A stretch of 64,000 nucleotides of DNA from Nonomuraea sediminis (GTDB lineage Bacteria > Actinomycetota > Actinomycetes > Streptosporangiales > Streptosporangiaceae), in the NCBI RefSeq assembly GCF_018531495.1, contig NZ_JAHDTI010000003.1:62001-126000 (forward strand). The letters are read 5' to 3'. The notes beneath the pieces are model-generated. The model had not been told where the DNA came from and ran no database searches. It saw only the letters and a program-made list of their open reading frames with translations. Position 1 is the stretch's first letter. Each line of letters starts with the position of its first letter. This document shows positions 8,415-17,700 of this stretch, one piece after another. The position numbers and the translations under genes were made by a program.

Positions 8415-8906
8415 GTGGCCGATCGGGCGCGTGAGCGGTTCACTCGCGTGTTCGCCGACCACCACCGGGCCGTGCTCGGCTACCTGCTGCGGCGGGCCGA
8501 CGAGCACGACGCGGAGGACGCGCTGTCGGAGACGTTCCTGGTGGTCTGGCGCAGGCTCGACGCGGTCCCGGCCGACGATCCGCTGCCGTGGCTGATCGGC
8601 GTGGCACGCAACGTGCTCAACAACCAGCGCAGGAGCGCGGTCCGGCGGGAGGCGCTGCGGGAACGGGTCGTGGCGCACGCCGTACCCGACCGTCACGACC
8701 CGGCGCCCGCGCGGGACGGCGAGGTGATCGCGGCGCTGCGGCTGCTGGCAGAGCGCGACCGGGAGGTCCTCATGCTGCACGCGTGGGAGGACCTCTCGGC
8801 GGCGCAGATCGCCCAGGTGGTCGGCGGCACCGCCGCGGGGGCGCGGTTGCGGCTGCACCGGGCGCGCAGGCGGCTGGCCCAGGCGCTCGAGGAGGTCACG
8901 CGATGA
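8415..8906 (+). CDS. ECF-type RNA polymerase sigma factor
   Basis: The product has 163 residues from a GTG start at 8415, seven bases after the preceding stop. Sigma region 2 is present (FTRVFADHHRAVLGYLLRR with DAEDALSETFLVVWRR), as is region 4 (LLAERDREVLMLHAWEDLSAAQIAQVVGGT, then RLRLHRARRRL). Its stop overlaps the start of the next gene as ATGA, so sigma factor and membrane partner are translationally coupled, the usual layout of an ECF factor and its regulator. The promoters it recognises are unknown. Confidence 0.9.
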   Translation: MADRARERFTRVFADHHRAVLGYLLRRADEHDAEDALSETFLVVWRRLDAVPADDPLPWLIGVARNVLNNQRRSAVRREALRERVVAHAVPDRHDPAPARDGEVIAALRLLAERDREVLMLHAWEDLSAAQIAQVVGGTAAGARLRLHRARRRLAQALEEVTR

Positions 8907-10063
8907 ACGAGCACGAGACCCTGGACGCCCTGCGCGCCGCCAACCCCGCTCCGCGCCCCTCGCTCTCCGAGGAGCGCCAGGCCGCGATCACCGAAGGCAT
9001 CCTGTCCACCCCGGCCCGGGGCGCAAGGCGCCGGGCGTGGGTCCTGGCCGCCGCGGCCGCCGCGCTGGTGGCGGTGATCGCCGTGGGCGCGGTCGTGGGG
9101 TCGTGGCGGGACCCGCGGCCTGCGGCGGCCGAGGTGATGGAGAACGCCGCCCGGGCCGTGACGTCGGCCGAGACGACGTACCAGCGGATCCCCGACGAAC
9201 GGCAGGCCTACCAGCGGACAACCGAGACGACCGCCTACGACGCCGGAGGCTACCGGTACACGGTCGAGCGGACCGTGGAGACATGGGTGTCCCCCGACGG
9301 GGTGGCCAGGGTCAAGACCACCATGGGCGCGCCCCGGTTCGACGACCAGGGACAGGAGAGGGCCTGGCGGGAGAAGGGCGGGCCGCGGCTGCCCGGCGTG
9401 AGCGTGCCCGGCGCCACCGAGGGTCCGGCCGTCTACCAGGTGGGCGACACCCAACTGGACTACCAGGCGATGCTCGCCCTGCCCAGGGACCCGGGACTCC
9501 TGCAGGCGCGCCTGGGCCGCGACCGGTTCGACGCCGCGAGGAGGCTGCTGGTGGCCCCGGCGCTGCCCGGGGACCTGCGGGCGGCCCTGTACCGGGTGAT
9601 CGCCGCGCAGCCCGGCATCACCGTCACCGAGCGCACGCCAGGAAGGGTCACGGTGACGCGCGGGGACGAGGAGCTGTCGGTGGACCCGCGCACGGGCGCG
9701 GTCCTGTCGAGCGGCACCACCGTGGTCCGCCAGGCGGGCTTGGTGAACTGTGTCTCGACCGTCGAACGCCCGGCCAGCATCGTCCTGACCTGCGCGGACG
9801 CCAACTACGTGCTGGAGAGGCTGACCTGGTCGGCGTGGGGCGGCCCGACGGCCAGGGCCGCGGGCGTGGCGAGGGTGAACACCTGCGACCCCGACTGCGC
9901 CGACGGCAGGTTCGTGAGCTATCCGGTAGAGGTCACCCTCGACGGGCAGCGCTTCTGCGGCCAGAACCTGACCCTCTACACCAGGGCCCGCGTCCACTAC
10001 CTCGACCGGGTCCCGCGCGGCCTGCGCCGCACTGACGTGACCGATCTTCCGTGCGGCCCGTGA
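8903..10063 (+). CDS. CU044_5270-like membrane-anchored partner of the ECF sigma factor
   Basis: The product has 386 residues: a short cytoplasmic N-terminus (about 45 residues, LDALRAANPAPRPSLSEE), one membrane segment (about 46-66, Ala/Val-rich) and a long extracytoplasmic part. The pattern resembles the actinobacterial CU044_5270 family often found after ECF sigma genes. The last about 90 residues (CVSTVERPASIVLTCADAN, LTWSAWGGP, VNTCDPDCADG) repeat the secreted protein at 8057-8407. A role as anti-sigma factor is likely from position, but no HRxxxCxxC zinc anti-sigma motif is seen. Confidence 0.82.
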   Translation: MNEHETLDALRAANPAPRPSLSEERQAAITEGILSTPARGARRRAWVLAAAAAALVAVIAVGAVVGSWRDPRPAAAEVMENAARAVTSAETTYQRIPDERQAYQRTTETTAYDAGGYRYTVERTVETWVSPDGVARVKTTMGAPRFDDQGQERAWREKGGPRLPGVSVPGATEGPAVYQVGDTQLDYQAMLALPRDPGLLQARLGRDRFDAARRLLVAPALPGDLRAALYRVIAAQPGITVTERTPGRVTVTRGDEELSVDPRTGAVLSSGTTVVRQAGLVNCVSTVERPASIVLTCADANYVLERLTWSAWGGPTARAAGVARVNTCDPDCADGRFVSYPVEVTLDGQRFCGQNLTLYTRARVHYLDRVPRGLRRTDVTDLPCGP

Positions 10064-10142
10064 GCGACTGTTTGCGCTTTCGTTACCCTGCGCCCCTTGC
10101 TGGCCTTTCTCAGGTCTATGTACGGTCCATCCATTGCCACTT

Positions 10143-10153
10143 AACAACTTGTT
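10143..10153. promoter_or_regulatory. Short perfect palindrome upstream of the XRE-cupin gene
   Basis: AACAA-C-TTGTT is a perfect dyad 24 bp before the regulator start at 10178, in an A/T-richer stretch of the 114-bp gap (10064-10177). Autoregulation by the XRE protein is a reasonable guess. No other site was seen for comparison. Confidence 0.4.
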
Positions 10154-10177
10154 CAGTACAGCCATCCGAGAGGTTCG

Positions 10178-10741
10178 ATGACTGAATCCGAGACCGCACG
10201 CCTGGGAGCGCGCATCCGCGCCTACCGGACGATGCGGCGCATGACCGTGCGCGGTCTCGCCGGAGAGGCCAAGGCCAGCCCCAGTTTCATCAGCCAGTTG
10301 GAGCGCGGGCAGACCAGCGCCAGCATCGGAATGCTCCGGCGGATCGCCGGAGCGCTCGGCCTCACGGTGGCGGACCTGTTCAACGAGGAGGACGAGGTCG
10401 GCCACCGGGTCGTCAAGCGCTCGGAACGGCCTGAACTGCACACGGCGCCGGGAACCCGCAAGTTCCTCATCTCCCAGCGGCCGCTGCAGGATCTGGAGGT
10501 CTACGCCGGGGAGTTCGACCCCGGCGCGTCCACCGGCGCCGAGCCGTACACCCATGGCGACTCGCAGGAGATCTTCCTCGTCGTGCGCGGCCAGGTCACC
10601 CTCTGGCTCTCCGACGCCCCGCACGTCCTCACGCCGGGCGACAGCGTGGAATACCGCACCTCGGTCCCCCACCGCGTCGTCAACGACGGCGAGGAGACCG
10701 CCGAGGTCCTCTGGATCATCGCCCCGCCCACGCCCGCCTGA
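10178..10741 (+). CDS. XRE-family transcriptional regulator with C-terminal cupin (PuuR-like)
   Basis: The product has 187 residues. The N-terminal HTH_3 domain (about 8-64, LAGEAKASPSFISQLERGQ) is followed by a cupin barrel (about 105-183) with GAEPYTHGDSQEIFLVVRGQV and the second motif TPGDSVEYRTSVPHRVVND. This matches PuuR-type repressors of polyamine degradation, and the downstream flavoprotein resembles the gamma-glutamylputrescine oxidase PuuB, so control of amine catabolism is inferred. The stop at 10739-10741 (TGA followed by C) lies directly before an out-of-frame TOBE-like coding segment. Confidence 0.88.
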   Translation: MTESETARLGARIRAYRTMRRMTVRGLAGEAKASPSFISQLERGQTSASIGMLRRIAGALGLTVADLFNEEDEVGHRVVKRSERPELHTAPGTRKFLISQRPLQDLEVYAGEFDPGASTGAEPYTHGDSQEIFLVVRGQVTLWLSDAPHVLTPGDSVEYRTSVPHRVVNDGEETAEVLWIIAPPTPA

Positions 10742-10964
10742 CCCACCTGCCCGGGCGCTGCCCGCGACCGTCACCGGCGAGATCTACCTGGTCAGCAGTC
10801 GCAAACTGGAGTTGAGGCTCGCCGACGGGTCGCCCGCGCTGGTGCGGGAGCAGGTCGGTAGCCTCAGCGAAGCCCGGCCAGGCGACGAGGTGACGCTGAC
10901 GTGGCGCTTCGCCGACGCCGTACTTCTACCTGATTCGCCCGATGTGGAGGATGTAACAACGTGA
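10554..10964 (+). CDS. TOBE-domain ORF, start uncertain
   Basis: The last about 65 codons encode a TOBE-like beta domain (ATVTGEIYLVSSRKLELRL, then VGSLSEARPGDEVTLTWRFADAVLL), as found at the C-terminus of polyamine/molybdate ABC ATPases. The only standard start that includes all of it is the ATG at 10554, deep in the XRE gene, which would add about 65 Arg/Ser/Pro-rich residues with no family character. The TOBE frame is +1 relative to the XRE gene and opens exactly at its TGA. Options are a CTG start near 10758, ribosome frameshifting at the TGA-C, a sequencing error that splits a fusion, or the long overlap. The stop overlaps the next start as GTGA. Confidence 0.5.
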   Translation: MATRRRSSSSCAARSPSGSPTPRTSSRRATAWNTAPRSPTASSTTARRPPRSSGSSPRPRPPDPPARALPATVTGEIYLVSSRKLELRLADGSPALVREQVGSLSEARPGDEVTLTWRFADAVLLPDSPDVEDVTT

Positions 10965-12379
10965 AGGGCATTCCGCTGACAGGAGACTTCGCCAACGGCG
11001 GTGTCTCGTTCTGGTACCGGCAGATCGGTGTGCCGGACCGCCGTGCGGCGCTGCCCGGCTCCCGCGAGTACGACGTGGCGATCGTCGGCGGCGGCTACAC
11101 CGGGCTGTGGACCGCGTACTACCTGAAGAAGGCGCAGCCCGACCTGCGCATCGCGATCCTGGAGAAGGAGTTCGCCGGGTTCGGCGCCTCCGGGCGCAAC
11201 GGCGGGTGGCTGTCGGCGGAGTTCGCCGGCTCGCGCAAGCGGCACGCCAAGGCGCGCGGCAAGCAGGCGATGATCGACCTGCAGCACGCCATGTTCCGCG
11301 CGGTCGACGAGGTCATCGACGTGACCCGCGAGGAGGGCATCGACGCCGACATCCACAAGGGCGGCCTGGTGCACGTCGCCACCAACCCGGCACAGCGGCG
11401 CCGCCTGCGCGAGGAACTGAAGGAGCTGCGCACCTGGGGGTACGGCGAGCAGGACCTCAGGCTGATGGGCCGCGACGAGCAGCGCGAGCGGATCCAGGTG
11501 GCCGGCACGCTTGAGGCCGCCTACTCCCCGCACTGCGCCCGCATCCAGCCGGCCAAGCTGGCCGTCGGCCTGGCCCGCGTCGTGGCCGAGCTGGGCGTGG
11601 ACATCTTCGAGGGCACCACCGTGACCGAGATCCGGCCGCGCGTGGCCGGCGGCAAGGCCTCCGCGGTGACCTCGCACGGCGTGGTCTCGGCCGACTACGT
11701 CATCCGGGCCACCGAGGGGTTCACCGCCTCGATCGAGGGCCAGCACCGGCAGTGGCTGCCGATGAACAGCTCGATGATCGTGACCGAGCCGCTGCCCGCC
11801 GACGTGTGGAAGCACATCGGCTGGGAGGGCCGCGAGCTGCTGGGCGACCAGGCGCACGCCTACATCTACGCCCAGCGCACCGCCGACGACAGGATCGCCA
11901 TCGGCGGGCGCGGCGTGCCCTACCGGTACGGCTCGCGTACCGACGTGCGGGGCGCCACCCAGGCCTACACCGTGGCGCTGCTGTGGCGGATGCTGGTCAA
12001 GCTGTTCCCCGCCACGGCCGACGCGCGCATCCAGCACTCCTGGTGCGGGGTGCTGGGCGTGCCGCGCGACTGGTGCTCGACCGTCCACCTCGACCACGCC
12101 ACCGGCCTCGGCTGGGCCGGCGGGTATGTCGGCAGCGGTGTCACGACCACGAACCTGGCCGGCCGTACGCTGCGCGACCTGGTGCTGCGGCGCGACACCG
12201 AGCTGACGGCGCTGCCGTGGGTGGGCCGCCAGGTCCGCCAGTGGGAGCCCGAGCCGCTGCGCTGGGCCGGGGTGCAGGTCATCTACGCCCTGTTCAGGGC
12301 GGCCGACCGGCACGAGAACGACCGCGGCACGAACACCTCGCTCTACGCCCGGCTGGGCAACCTGATCAGCGGCCGCTAG
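10961..12379 (+). CDS. FAD-dependent amine oxidoreductase (DAO/PuuB-like)
   Basis: The product has 472 residues from a GTG start at 10961. A long N-terminal lead (SFWYRQIGVPDRRAALPG) precedes the FAD fold DVAIVGGGYTGLWTAYYLKK (about 34-53). FGASGRNGGW follows, and the C-terminal flavin motif is GLGWAGGYVGSGVTTTNLAGR. These features match D-amino-acid-oxidase-fold enzymes of the gamma-glutamylputrescine oxidase (PuuB/OrdL) type. The substrate is inferred from the neighbouring PuuR-like regulator and is not proven. It is followed 10 bp later by a cupin gene. Confidence 0.87.
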   Translation: MKGIPLTGDFANGGVSFWYRQIGVPDRRAALPGSREYDVAIVGGGYTGLWTAYYLKKAQPDLRIAILEKEFAGFGASGRNGGWLSAEFAGSRKRHAKARGKQAMIDLQHAMFRAVDEVIDVTREEGIDADIHKGGLVHVATNPAQRRRLREELKELRTWGYGEQDLRLMGRDEQRERIQVAGTLEAAYSPHCARIQPAKLAVGLARVVAELGVDIFEGTTVTEIRPRVAGGKASAVTSHGVVSADYVIRATEGFTASIEGQHRQWLPMNSSMIVTEPLPADVWKHIGWEGRELLGDQAHAYIYAQRTADDRIAIGGRGVPYRYGSRTDVRGATQAYTVALLWRMLVKLFPATADARIQHSWCGVLGVPRDWCSTVHLDHATGLGWAGGYVGSGVTTTNLAGRTLRDLVLRRDTELTALPWVGRQVRQWEPEPLRWAGVQVIYALFRAADRHENDRGTNTSLYARLGNLISGR

Positions 12380-12389
12380 GAGGACTGCC

Positions 12390-12743
12390 ATGACGTATCT
12401 GCCGAACGCGCTTGCCGCCGAACTGCCCCCCGCGCAGCCCAAGCCCACCAGCCTGACCGGGCAGCGGGAGGCGACGCTGGAGCTGTGGACCGACGGCGGC
12501 GCCGAAGCCGGCATCTGGGAGTGCGACGCCGGCCGCTTCACCACCGTGCGCGACGGCTTCCACGAGATCTGCCAGATCCTGTCCGGCACCGCCACGCTGA
12601 CCGGCGAGGACGGGCAGGTCGTGGAGCTCGGGCCGGGCTCGACCGTGGTGCTGCCCGACGGATGGCGCGGTACCTGGGAGGTGCACACGCCGATGCGCAA
12701 GACCTACGTGACGGTTCAGACCGGCGGCACGAGCTCGAAGTAA
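12390..12743 (+). CDS. Small cupin-domain protein (DUF861/cupin_3 type)
   Basis: This 117-residue single cupin fits the cupin_3 family: GIWECDAGRFTTVRDGFHEICQ, LSGTATLTGEDGQ, LGPGSTVVLPDGWRGTWEV and a terminal KTYVTV. An AGGAGG-like ribosome site (ctagGAGGactgcc) precedes the ATG. It forms one transcription unit with the flavoprotein and probably binds or processes an amine-derived metabolite, though nothing in the sequence fixes its substrate. Its 3' end overlaps the convergent gene at 12716 by 28 nt. Confidence 0.82.
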   Translation: MTYLPNALAAELPPAQPKPTSLTGQREATLELWTDGGAEAGIWECDAGRFTTVRDGFHEICQILSGTATLTGEDGQVVELGPGSTVVLPDGWRGTWEVHTPMRKTYVTVQTGGTSSK

Positions 12744-13492
12744 CGCTCGATCCGCGTTTCATCACCGTTGATCGTGAGCCGGTCGGCGGGGATCCGCTGC
12801 CACAGGAACAGCATCAGATCCGACGCCGACCCACTCACCTCGACATCGGCCGATTTTTCGGTATTCATCGTGATCTCGTCGCCGTCGAAGGTGACCGTCC
12901 ACGCGTCCGGCCCGTCGGTCCGCCGGAACAGGTACCGCTCCCCCTCTCCGGGCGGCGCCTGCTTCCAGCTCCGGCGGGCCGGGGCCATCACCTCGAACGT
13001 CTGCGCCACCGCGTCGGCGGCCAGCTCGGCGTCCACGGGCTCGGGGACGCCGGTGGCGAGCTGAGCGTCCCAGCGGTGCAACGCCGCCTCGATGGTCTGC
13101 ATCCTCGCCCAGAAGCCGACGCTCTGCTCGCGTGACCACGTCCACACCCGGGCGTCCACGTCGAGCAGCGAGGCCAGCCTCTCCGCCCCGTCGGCGAACC
13201 AGCTCACCAGCCCCTCCGGCACCGGTCCCGGGTTGGGCGCCTTCATCGGATCCGGCCACGCCGCGCTCTCGGCGGGCAGGCCGAGGAAGTCGCGCTCCGC
13301 CGTGCCGGGTGGTCCGGCCAGCCGTTCCTCGACGATCCTGGCGACGTAGCGGTGTACCCATCCCAGGTGCATGATCAGGTCGGTGACGGTCCAGCCGGGA
13401 CACGAGGGCACCGCGGGCGCCTCCCCGACCGGCCGCACGGCGCGCTCGAACGCCAGGACCTCGCGGCGGAAGTGCGCGGTGTGGTCGATCAC
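12716..13492 (-). CDS. Maleylpyruvate isomerase/DinB-like metal-binding protein (TIGR03083 type)
   Basis: This 258-residue four-helix protein shows the family's conserved segments VPSCPGWTVTDLIMHLGWVHR, then VWTWSREQSVGFWARMQTIEAALHRWDAQLATG. The three His (HLGWVHR and ALHRWDA) are the usual metal ligands. The C-terminal domain (about 180-258) is the sterol-carrier-like MDMPI_C type. The GTG start at 13490-13492 overlaps the upstream stop as GTGA, so it is co-translated with the LigD-type polymerase gene. Members may be thiol-dependent isomerases, but this one's substrate is unknown. Confidence 0.85.
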   Translation of the reverse strand: MIDHTAHFRREVLAFERAVRPVGEAPAVPSCPGWTVTDLIMHLGWVHRYVARIVEERLAGPPGTAERDFLGLPAESAAWPDPMKAPNPGPVPEGLVSWFADGAERLASLLDVDARVWTWSREQSVGFWARMQTIEAALHRWDAQLATGVPEPVDAELAADAVAQTFEVMAPARRSWKQAPPGEGERYLFRRTDGPDAWTVTFDGDEITMNTEKSADVEVSGSASDLMLFLWQRIPADRLTINGDETRIERYFELVPPV

Positions 13493-14682
13493 TCGGCCGC
13501 GCCGCTCCAGGGGTCCCAGTCGACCTCGAGCGGCTCCTGCGGCGGCCGCTCCTCCTCGGGCACGTGCTGCAGGTTGACCCTGATGCGGTACCACACGCTC
13601 GATCTTCCCCGCATGCCGTCGACCAACACGTCCGCGGGCTCGAGTCGGGCGGCGACGCCGGGGTGGCGGGCCTTCCAGCGTTCGAAGCCCTCCATGGCCT
13701 CGTGCTTGTGCTGGGCCTTGGCGATCTCGATGACCGGCATGGTCTGCTGGCGGCGGCCCTCGCCCTTGGGCGGCTTGGGCGCGGGCCCGAGCTCCTCGGC
13801 CAGCCGCAGCAGCCCGTCGAGGGAGCCGGGGTAGAGGTCCATGTCCTCCCACGGGTCGCCGATCTCGGCCAGGCGCTTGGGCACGGTGTCGACGGTGAAG
13901 CGGGCCGGGTCGCAGCCGGGCACCTCGTCCCAGGTCAGCGGGGTGGACACGCGGGCGTCCTGGACGGCGCGGACGGAGTAGGCCGAGGCCACGGTGCGGT
14001 CGTAGGCGTTCTGGTTGAAGTCGACGAAAACCCCGTGCCGCTCCTCCTTCCACCAGCGGCTGGTCGCGATCTCCGGGGCGCGCCGCTCGACCTCGCGCGC
14101 CACGGTCTCGGCCGCCTTGCGCACCTGGGCGAACGGCCAGCGCGGCTCGATCCTGGCGTAGACGTGGAAACCGCGCGAGCCCGACGTCTTCGGCCAGGCG
14201 GTCAGCCCATGGTCGGCCAGCACCTCTCTGGCCACCTGCGCGGTGCGCAGCACGTCGGCCCAGTCGACGCCGGGCACCGGGTCGAGGTCGATGCGCAGCT
14301 CGTCGGGGTGCGCCAGGTCGGTGGCGCGCACCGGGTGCGGGTTGAGGTCGACGCAGCCCAGGTTGATCACCCACAGCAGCTGGGCCAGGTCGGTGACCAC
14401 GACCTCCTCCGCGCCGAGCCCCGAGCGGTAGCGCAGCTCGGCCACCTCGATCCAGTCGGGCCGCTTGGCGGGCGCCCGCTTCTGGAAGAAGGCCTCCTGG
14501 TCGATGCCGTGCACGTACCGCTTGAGGATCATCGGCCGCCCCGACACGCCGCGCAGGGCCCCCTCCCCGACAGCCTGGTAGAAGCGGATCAGGTCGAGCT
14601 TGGTGTGTCCCGTGGCGGGAAAGACGACCTTGTCGGGGTTGGTGATGCGCACTTCGCGCCCTGCGACCTCGATGTCAGGCAT
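13489..14682 (-). CDS. LigD-type DNA polymerase/primase domain protein
   Basis: The product has 397 residues. The polymerase domain of bacterial NHEJ ligase D occupies about 1-300: ITNPDKVVFPATGHTKLDLI, VINLGCVDLNPHP, ELRIDLDP (metal-binding Asp-x-Asp), and KTSGSRGFHVYARIEP. No ligase or phosphoesterase domain is present, so this is the stand-alone form common in actinomycetes, where LigD functions are split over several genes. The C-terminal about 90 residues (GRRQQTMPVIEIAKAQHKHE and VWYRIRVNLQHVPEEERPPQ) are an actinobacterial extension. A role in gap filling during end joining is inferred from the family. Confidence 0.9.
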   Translation of the reverse strand: MPDIEVAGREVRITNPDKVVFPATGHTKLDLIRFYQAVGEGALRGVSGRPMILKRYVHGIDQEAFFQKRAPAKRPDWIEVAELRYRSGLGAEEVVVTDLAQLLWVINLGCVDLNPHPVRATDLAHPDELRIDLDPVPGVDWADVLRTAQVAREVLADHGLTAWPKTSGSRGFHVYARIEPRWPFAQVRKAAETVAREVERRAPEIATSRWWKEERHGVFVDFNQNAYDRTVASAYSVRAVQDARVSTPLTWDEVPGCDPARFTVDTVPKRLAEIGDPWEDMDLYPGSLDGLLRLAEELGPAPKPPKGEGRRQQTMPVIEIAKAQHKHEAMEGFERWKARHPGVAARLEPADVLVDGMRGRSSVWYRIRVNLQHVPEEERPPQEPLEVDWDPWSGAAE

Positions 14683-14721
14683 ACCGCCAAGATACGCGCC
14701 GGGTCTGACGATCTTCCGCGC

Positions 14722-17700
14722 TCAAGCCTCCCAGTAGGTGAGGCCGAGGGCGCGGTGGGTTTCCACGGCTCGGGCGGCGTGGCGTGCCGCCGCGCCGGGG
14801 CGGTCGAGGCGGGTGGCCAGGCGGGCGAGCACGTCGTGGACCGAGCCCCACGCGGTGCTGCCGACGCCGAGGACCATGAGCTGATCGGCGATGGGCAGCA
14901 GCCGGTCGTACAGGGCGGCCGGGTCGGGGGTGCCGAGCCGGGCGGCGATCAGGCCCCACACCGGCCAGACGAAGTCGGCCGTCCAGTCCTCGCGCAGCTC
15001 GGCACCCCAGCGGCCGAGCAGCCGCCCGGCCAGCGCCTCGTCGCCGGTGTCCAGCGCGGCCAGGATCGCCATCGGCCGCAGCGGGCTCGGGCCCGGCCGG
15101 TCGGCCGCGGCGACCAGCTCGTCGAGGATCTCCCCCACCCGGCCCTGTCCGCGGCGGCAGGTGTAGACGAGGCCGAGCCGCCGCGCCTGCGAGCCCCACA
15201 GCGTCGAGCCGAACGTCAGCGAAGGGAAGCGGGCCAGCAGCGCCTCCGCCTGATCCCACTCGGCGCGCAGGGTGTGCCTGGCGCACTCGCAGACCCTGAC
15301 CATCGCCTCCAGCTCGGGCCTGCGGACCTCGGCCAGCAGCCGGTCGCACGCGGCCAGCTCGCGCTCCCACTCCGCCAGCTCGCCCGCCCGCAGCAGGCAC
15401 GACATCCGCGTCACCGCGGCCACCAGCCGCGCCTCCCTGGCCAGCCCGGGGATCGTCGCCATCTCCTCGGCCGCGCGCCTGCGCTCGGTGTTCCTGCCGG
15501 GCACGAAGCTGGCCAGCAGGTAGTTGCTCAGTGTCCTGGCCAGCAGCTCGGGCCGGCCGAGCCGGCGCGCGATCGCCACGGCCTCCATCGCGTGCCGCTC
15601 CCCCTCGGCGCGCCGCGGCCCGTAGTGCAGCTCGACCCCGAGCGTCCCGAGCAGCGTCGCCCGCTCCGCCTCGCCGGTGCCGGTGAGCAGGGATTCCAGG
15701 GTGGCGACCATCGCCTCGTCGACCGTGCCGTAGGGGCGCCACATCCACACCGACAGGCCGCCGGTGGCCGACGCGGCGGCGACCTGCGCGTCCCTGTCGT
15801 CCACCCGCTGCGCCATGGCCAGGGCCTCGGCGGCGGCCCGCGCCGCGCCCTCGGCGTCTCCCACGGTACGGCGGGCCTGGGCCAGCGCCGTGAGCAGGCG
15901 GCTGCGCCCGGCCGAGTCGCCAGGCGGCAGGTTCGCCAGCGCCAGCTCCCACAGCGCCACCGCCTCGGCGTAGCCGTGGCGCCGCCCCGCCTCCTCGGCC
16001 GCCAGACCGGCGTACCGCACCGCCCTGGGCCCGCCGCCCGCCACGGAGGCGGCCGCGAAGTGCCCGGCCAGCGCCGCGGGGTCGGAGCCGGGCAGGCTCT
16101 CCAGGTATTCGCCGGCCCGCAGGTGCAGCCGGGCCCGCTCGAGCCGGCCGAGCCCGGTGTCGAGAGCCTGCCGTACCAGGGCGTGGGAGAAGCGGAAGTC
16201 GGCGCCCTCGGCCAGCAGCCCGGCGGCGAGCGCGGGCTCGAGGCGCGACAGCGCCTCCTCGAAGGGCACCTCCAGCATGGCGGCCAGCAGGTCGAGCCGG
16301 AACTCGCGCCCGGCGACGGCGGCGGCGCGCAGCGCGGCGGCCGTCGCGTCGGGCAGCCTGGCGACCCGCCAGTCGATGACGTCGCGGGCGCCGGGCGGGA
16401 CCAGGTGCCGTTCGGCGGCGGGCAGGCGGAGCAGCTCGGTGAGGTAGAACGGGTTGCCGCCCGAGCGTTCGAGCAGCTCGCCCGGGTCGGCGTCGACGGC
16501 GTGGCGGCGCAGGTAGTCGCCGATCTCGGCCTGGCCGAACGGCGGGAGCGGCAGGCGCACGGCCTCCCTGGACAGGGCGCCGGGCGGCGTCTCGGGCCTG
16601 AGCGTGGCCACCACCAGCGCGGGGGTGCGGGCGAGCTCGCCCGCCACGTACTCGAGCAGCTTCAGCGAGGAGGCGTCGGCCCAGTGCAGGTCGTCCAGGA
16701 CGAGCAGCAGCGGGCCGCGGCGCAGCTCGGCCACCACCTGGTCGTAGAGGTCGAACAGCTCGCCCGGCACCTCGGCGGGGATGAGCCCGGCCTTGATCCA
16801 CGGCCAGAACGCGGGCGCCGTGCCGTCCTCCAGGCAGCGGCCCCAGGCCACCCGGAAGCCGCGCGCGGAAGCCTCGTCGGCGGCGGCGCGGGCCAGGCTC
16901 GTCTTGCCGATGCCGGCCTCGCCGGTGACCAGCAGCAGCCCGCCCCTGCCCGCCCTGGCGGCGGCCAGCCGCTCCTCGACCAGCCGCACCTGCTCTTCCC
17001 TGGCCACGAGCGCCCGGCTCGACGGCGCGGGGGCGGGCTCGGCGAGGCGGACGGGGGCCGGGTCGGACGCGTCCAGCTCGGGAGACTGGTCGAAGACGGC
17101 CTGTTCCAGGCGTTTGAGCTCGGGCCCCGGCTCGATCCCGAGCTCGTCCGACAGCAGCGCCCGCACCTCGCGCAGCGCCGACAGCGCGTCGGCCTGCCGT
17201 CCTGCCTGGTAGAGGGCGCGCACCAGCAGCCCCCACGCCCGCTCCCTGTAGGGATTGGCGGACACCAGCGACTCCGCCTCGGGGACGCTGGCCCGCCCGA
17301 GCGCGATCCGGGCCGCGAGCAGGTCCTCCAGCGCGCCCAGCCGAACCTCGCCCGGCCAGTCGGGCGCGAGATCGGGGAACTCGGCAAGCGGCTCGCCGCG
17401 CCACAGCTCCAGGGCCTGCTCCAGCCGCTGGACGGCGTCGGCCGGCCGCTCGCCGCGCAGCAGCCGACGCCCGTCCTCGGCCCAGGCGGCGAAGCGCGCC
17501 AGGTCCACCTGCCCCGGCGTGACGTCGAGCAGGTAGCCGGGCTCGCGGGTGAGCAGCACCTTGGGCGGCGTGCGCGGTCTGCGTCCCGGCTCGAGCACCC
17601 GCCGCAGGTGGGAAATGTAGGCCTGCAGGGTCGCGGTCGCCTTGGCGGGCGCCTCGCCCGCCCACAGCTCCTCGATCAGCCTGTCGAGCGGGACGACGCG

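Noticed and set aside
8693..10774. 693-codon minus-strand frame opposite the ECF locus
   Set aside because: Shadow coding; the plus strand has sigma regions 2 and 4 and a coupled partner gene.
10784..12700. 638-codon minus-strand frame opposite the flavoprotein
   Set aside because: Shadow of the flavoprotein gene, which has intact FAD motifs on the plus strand.
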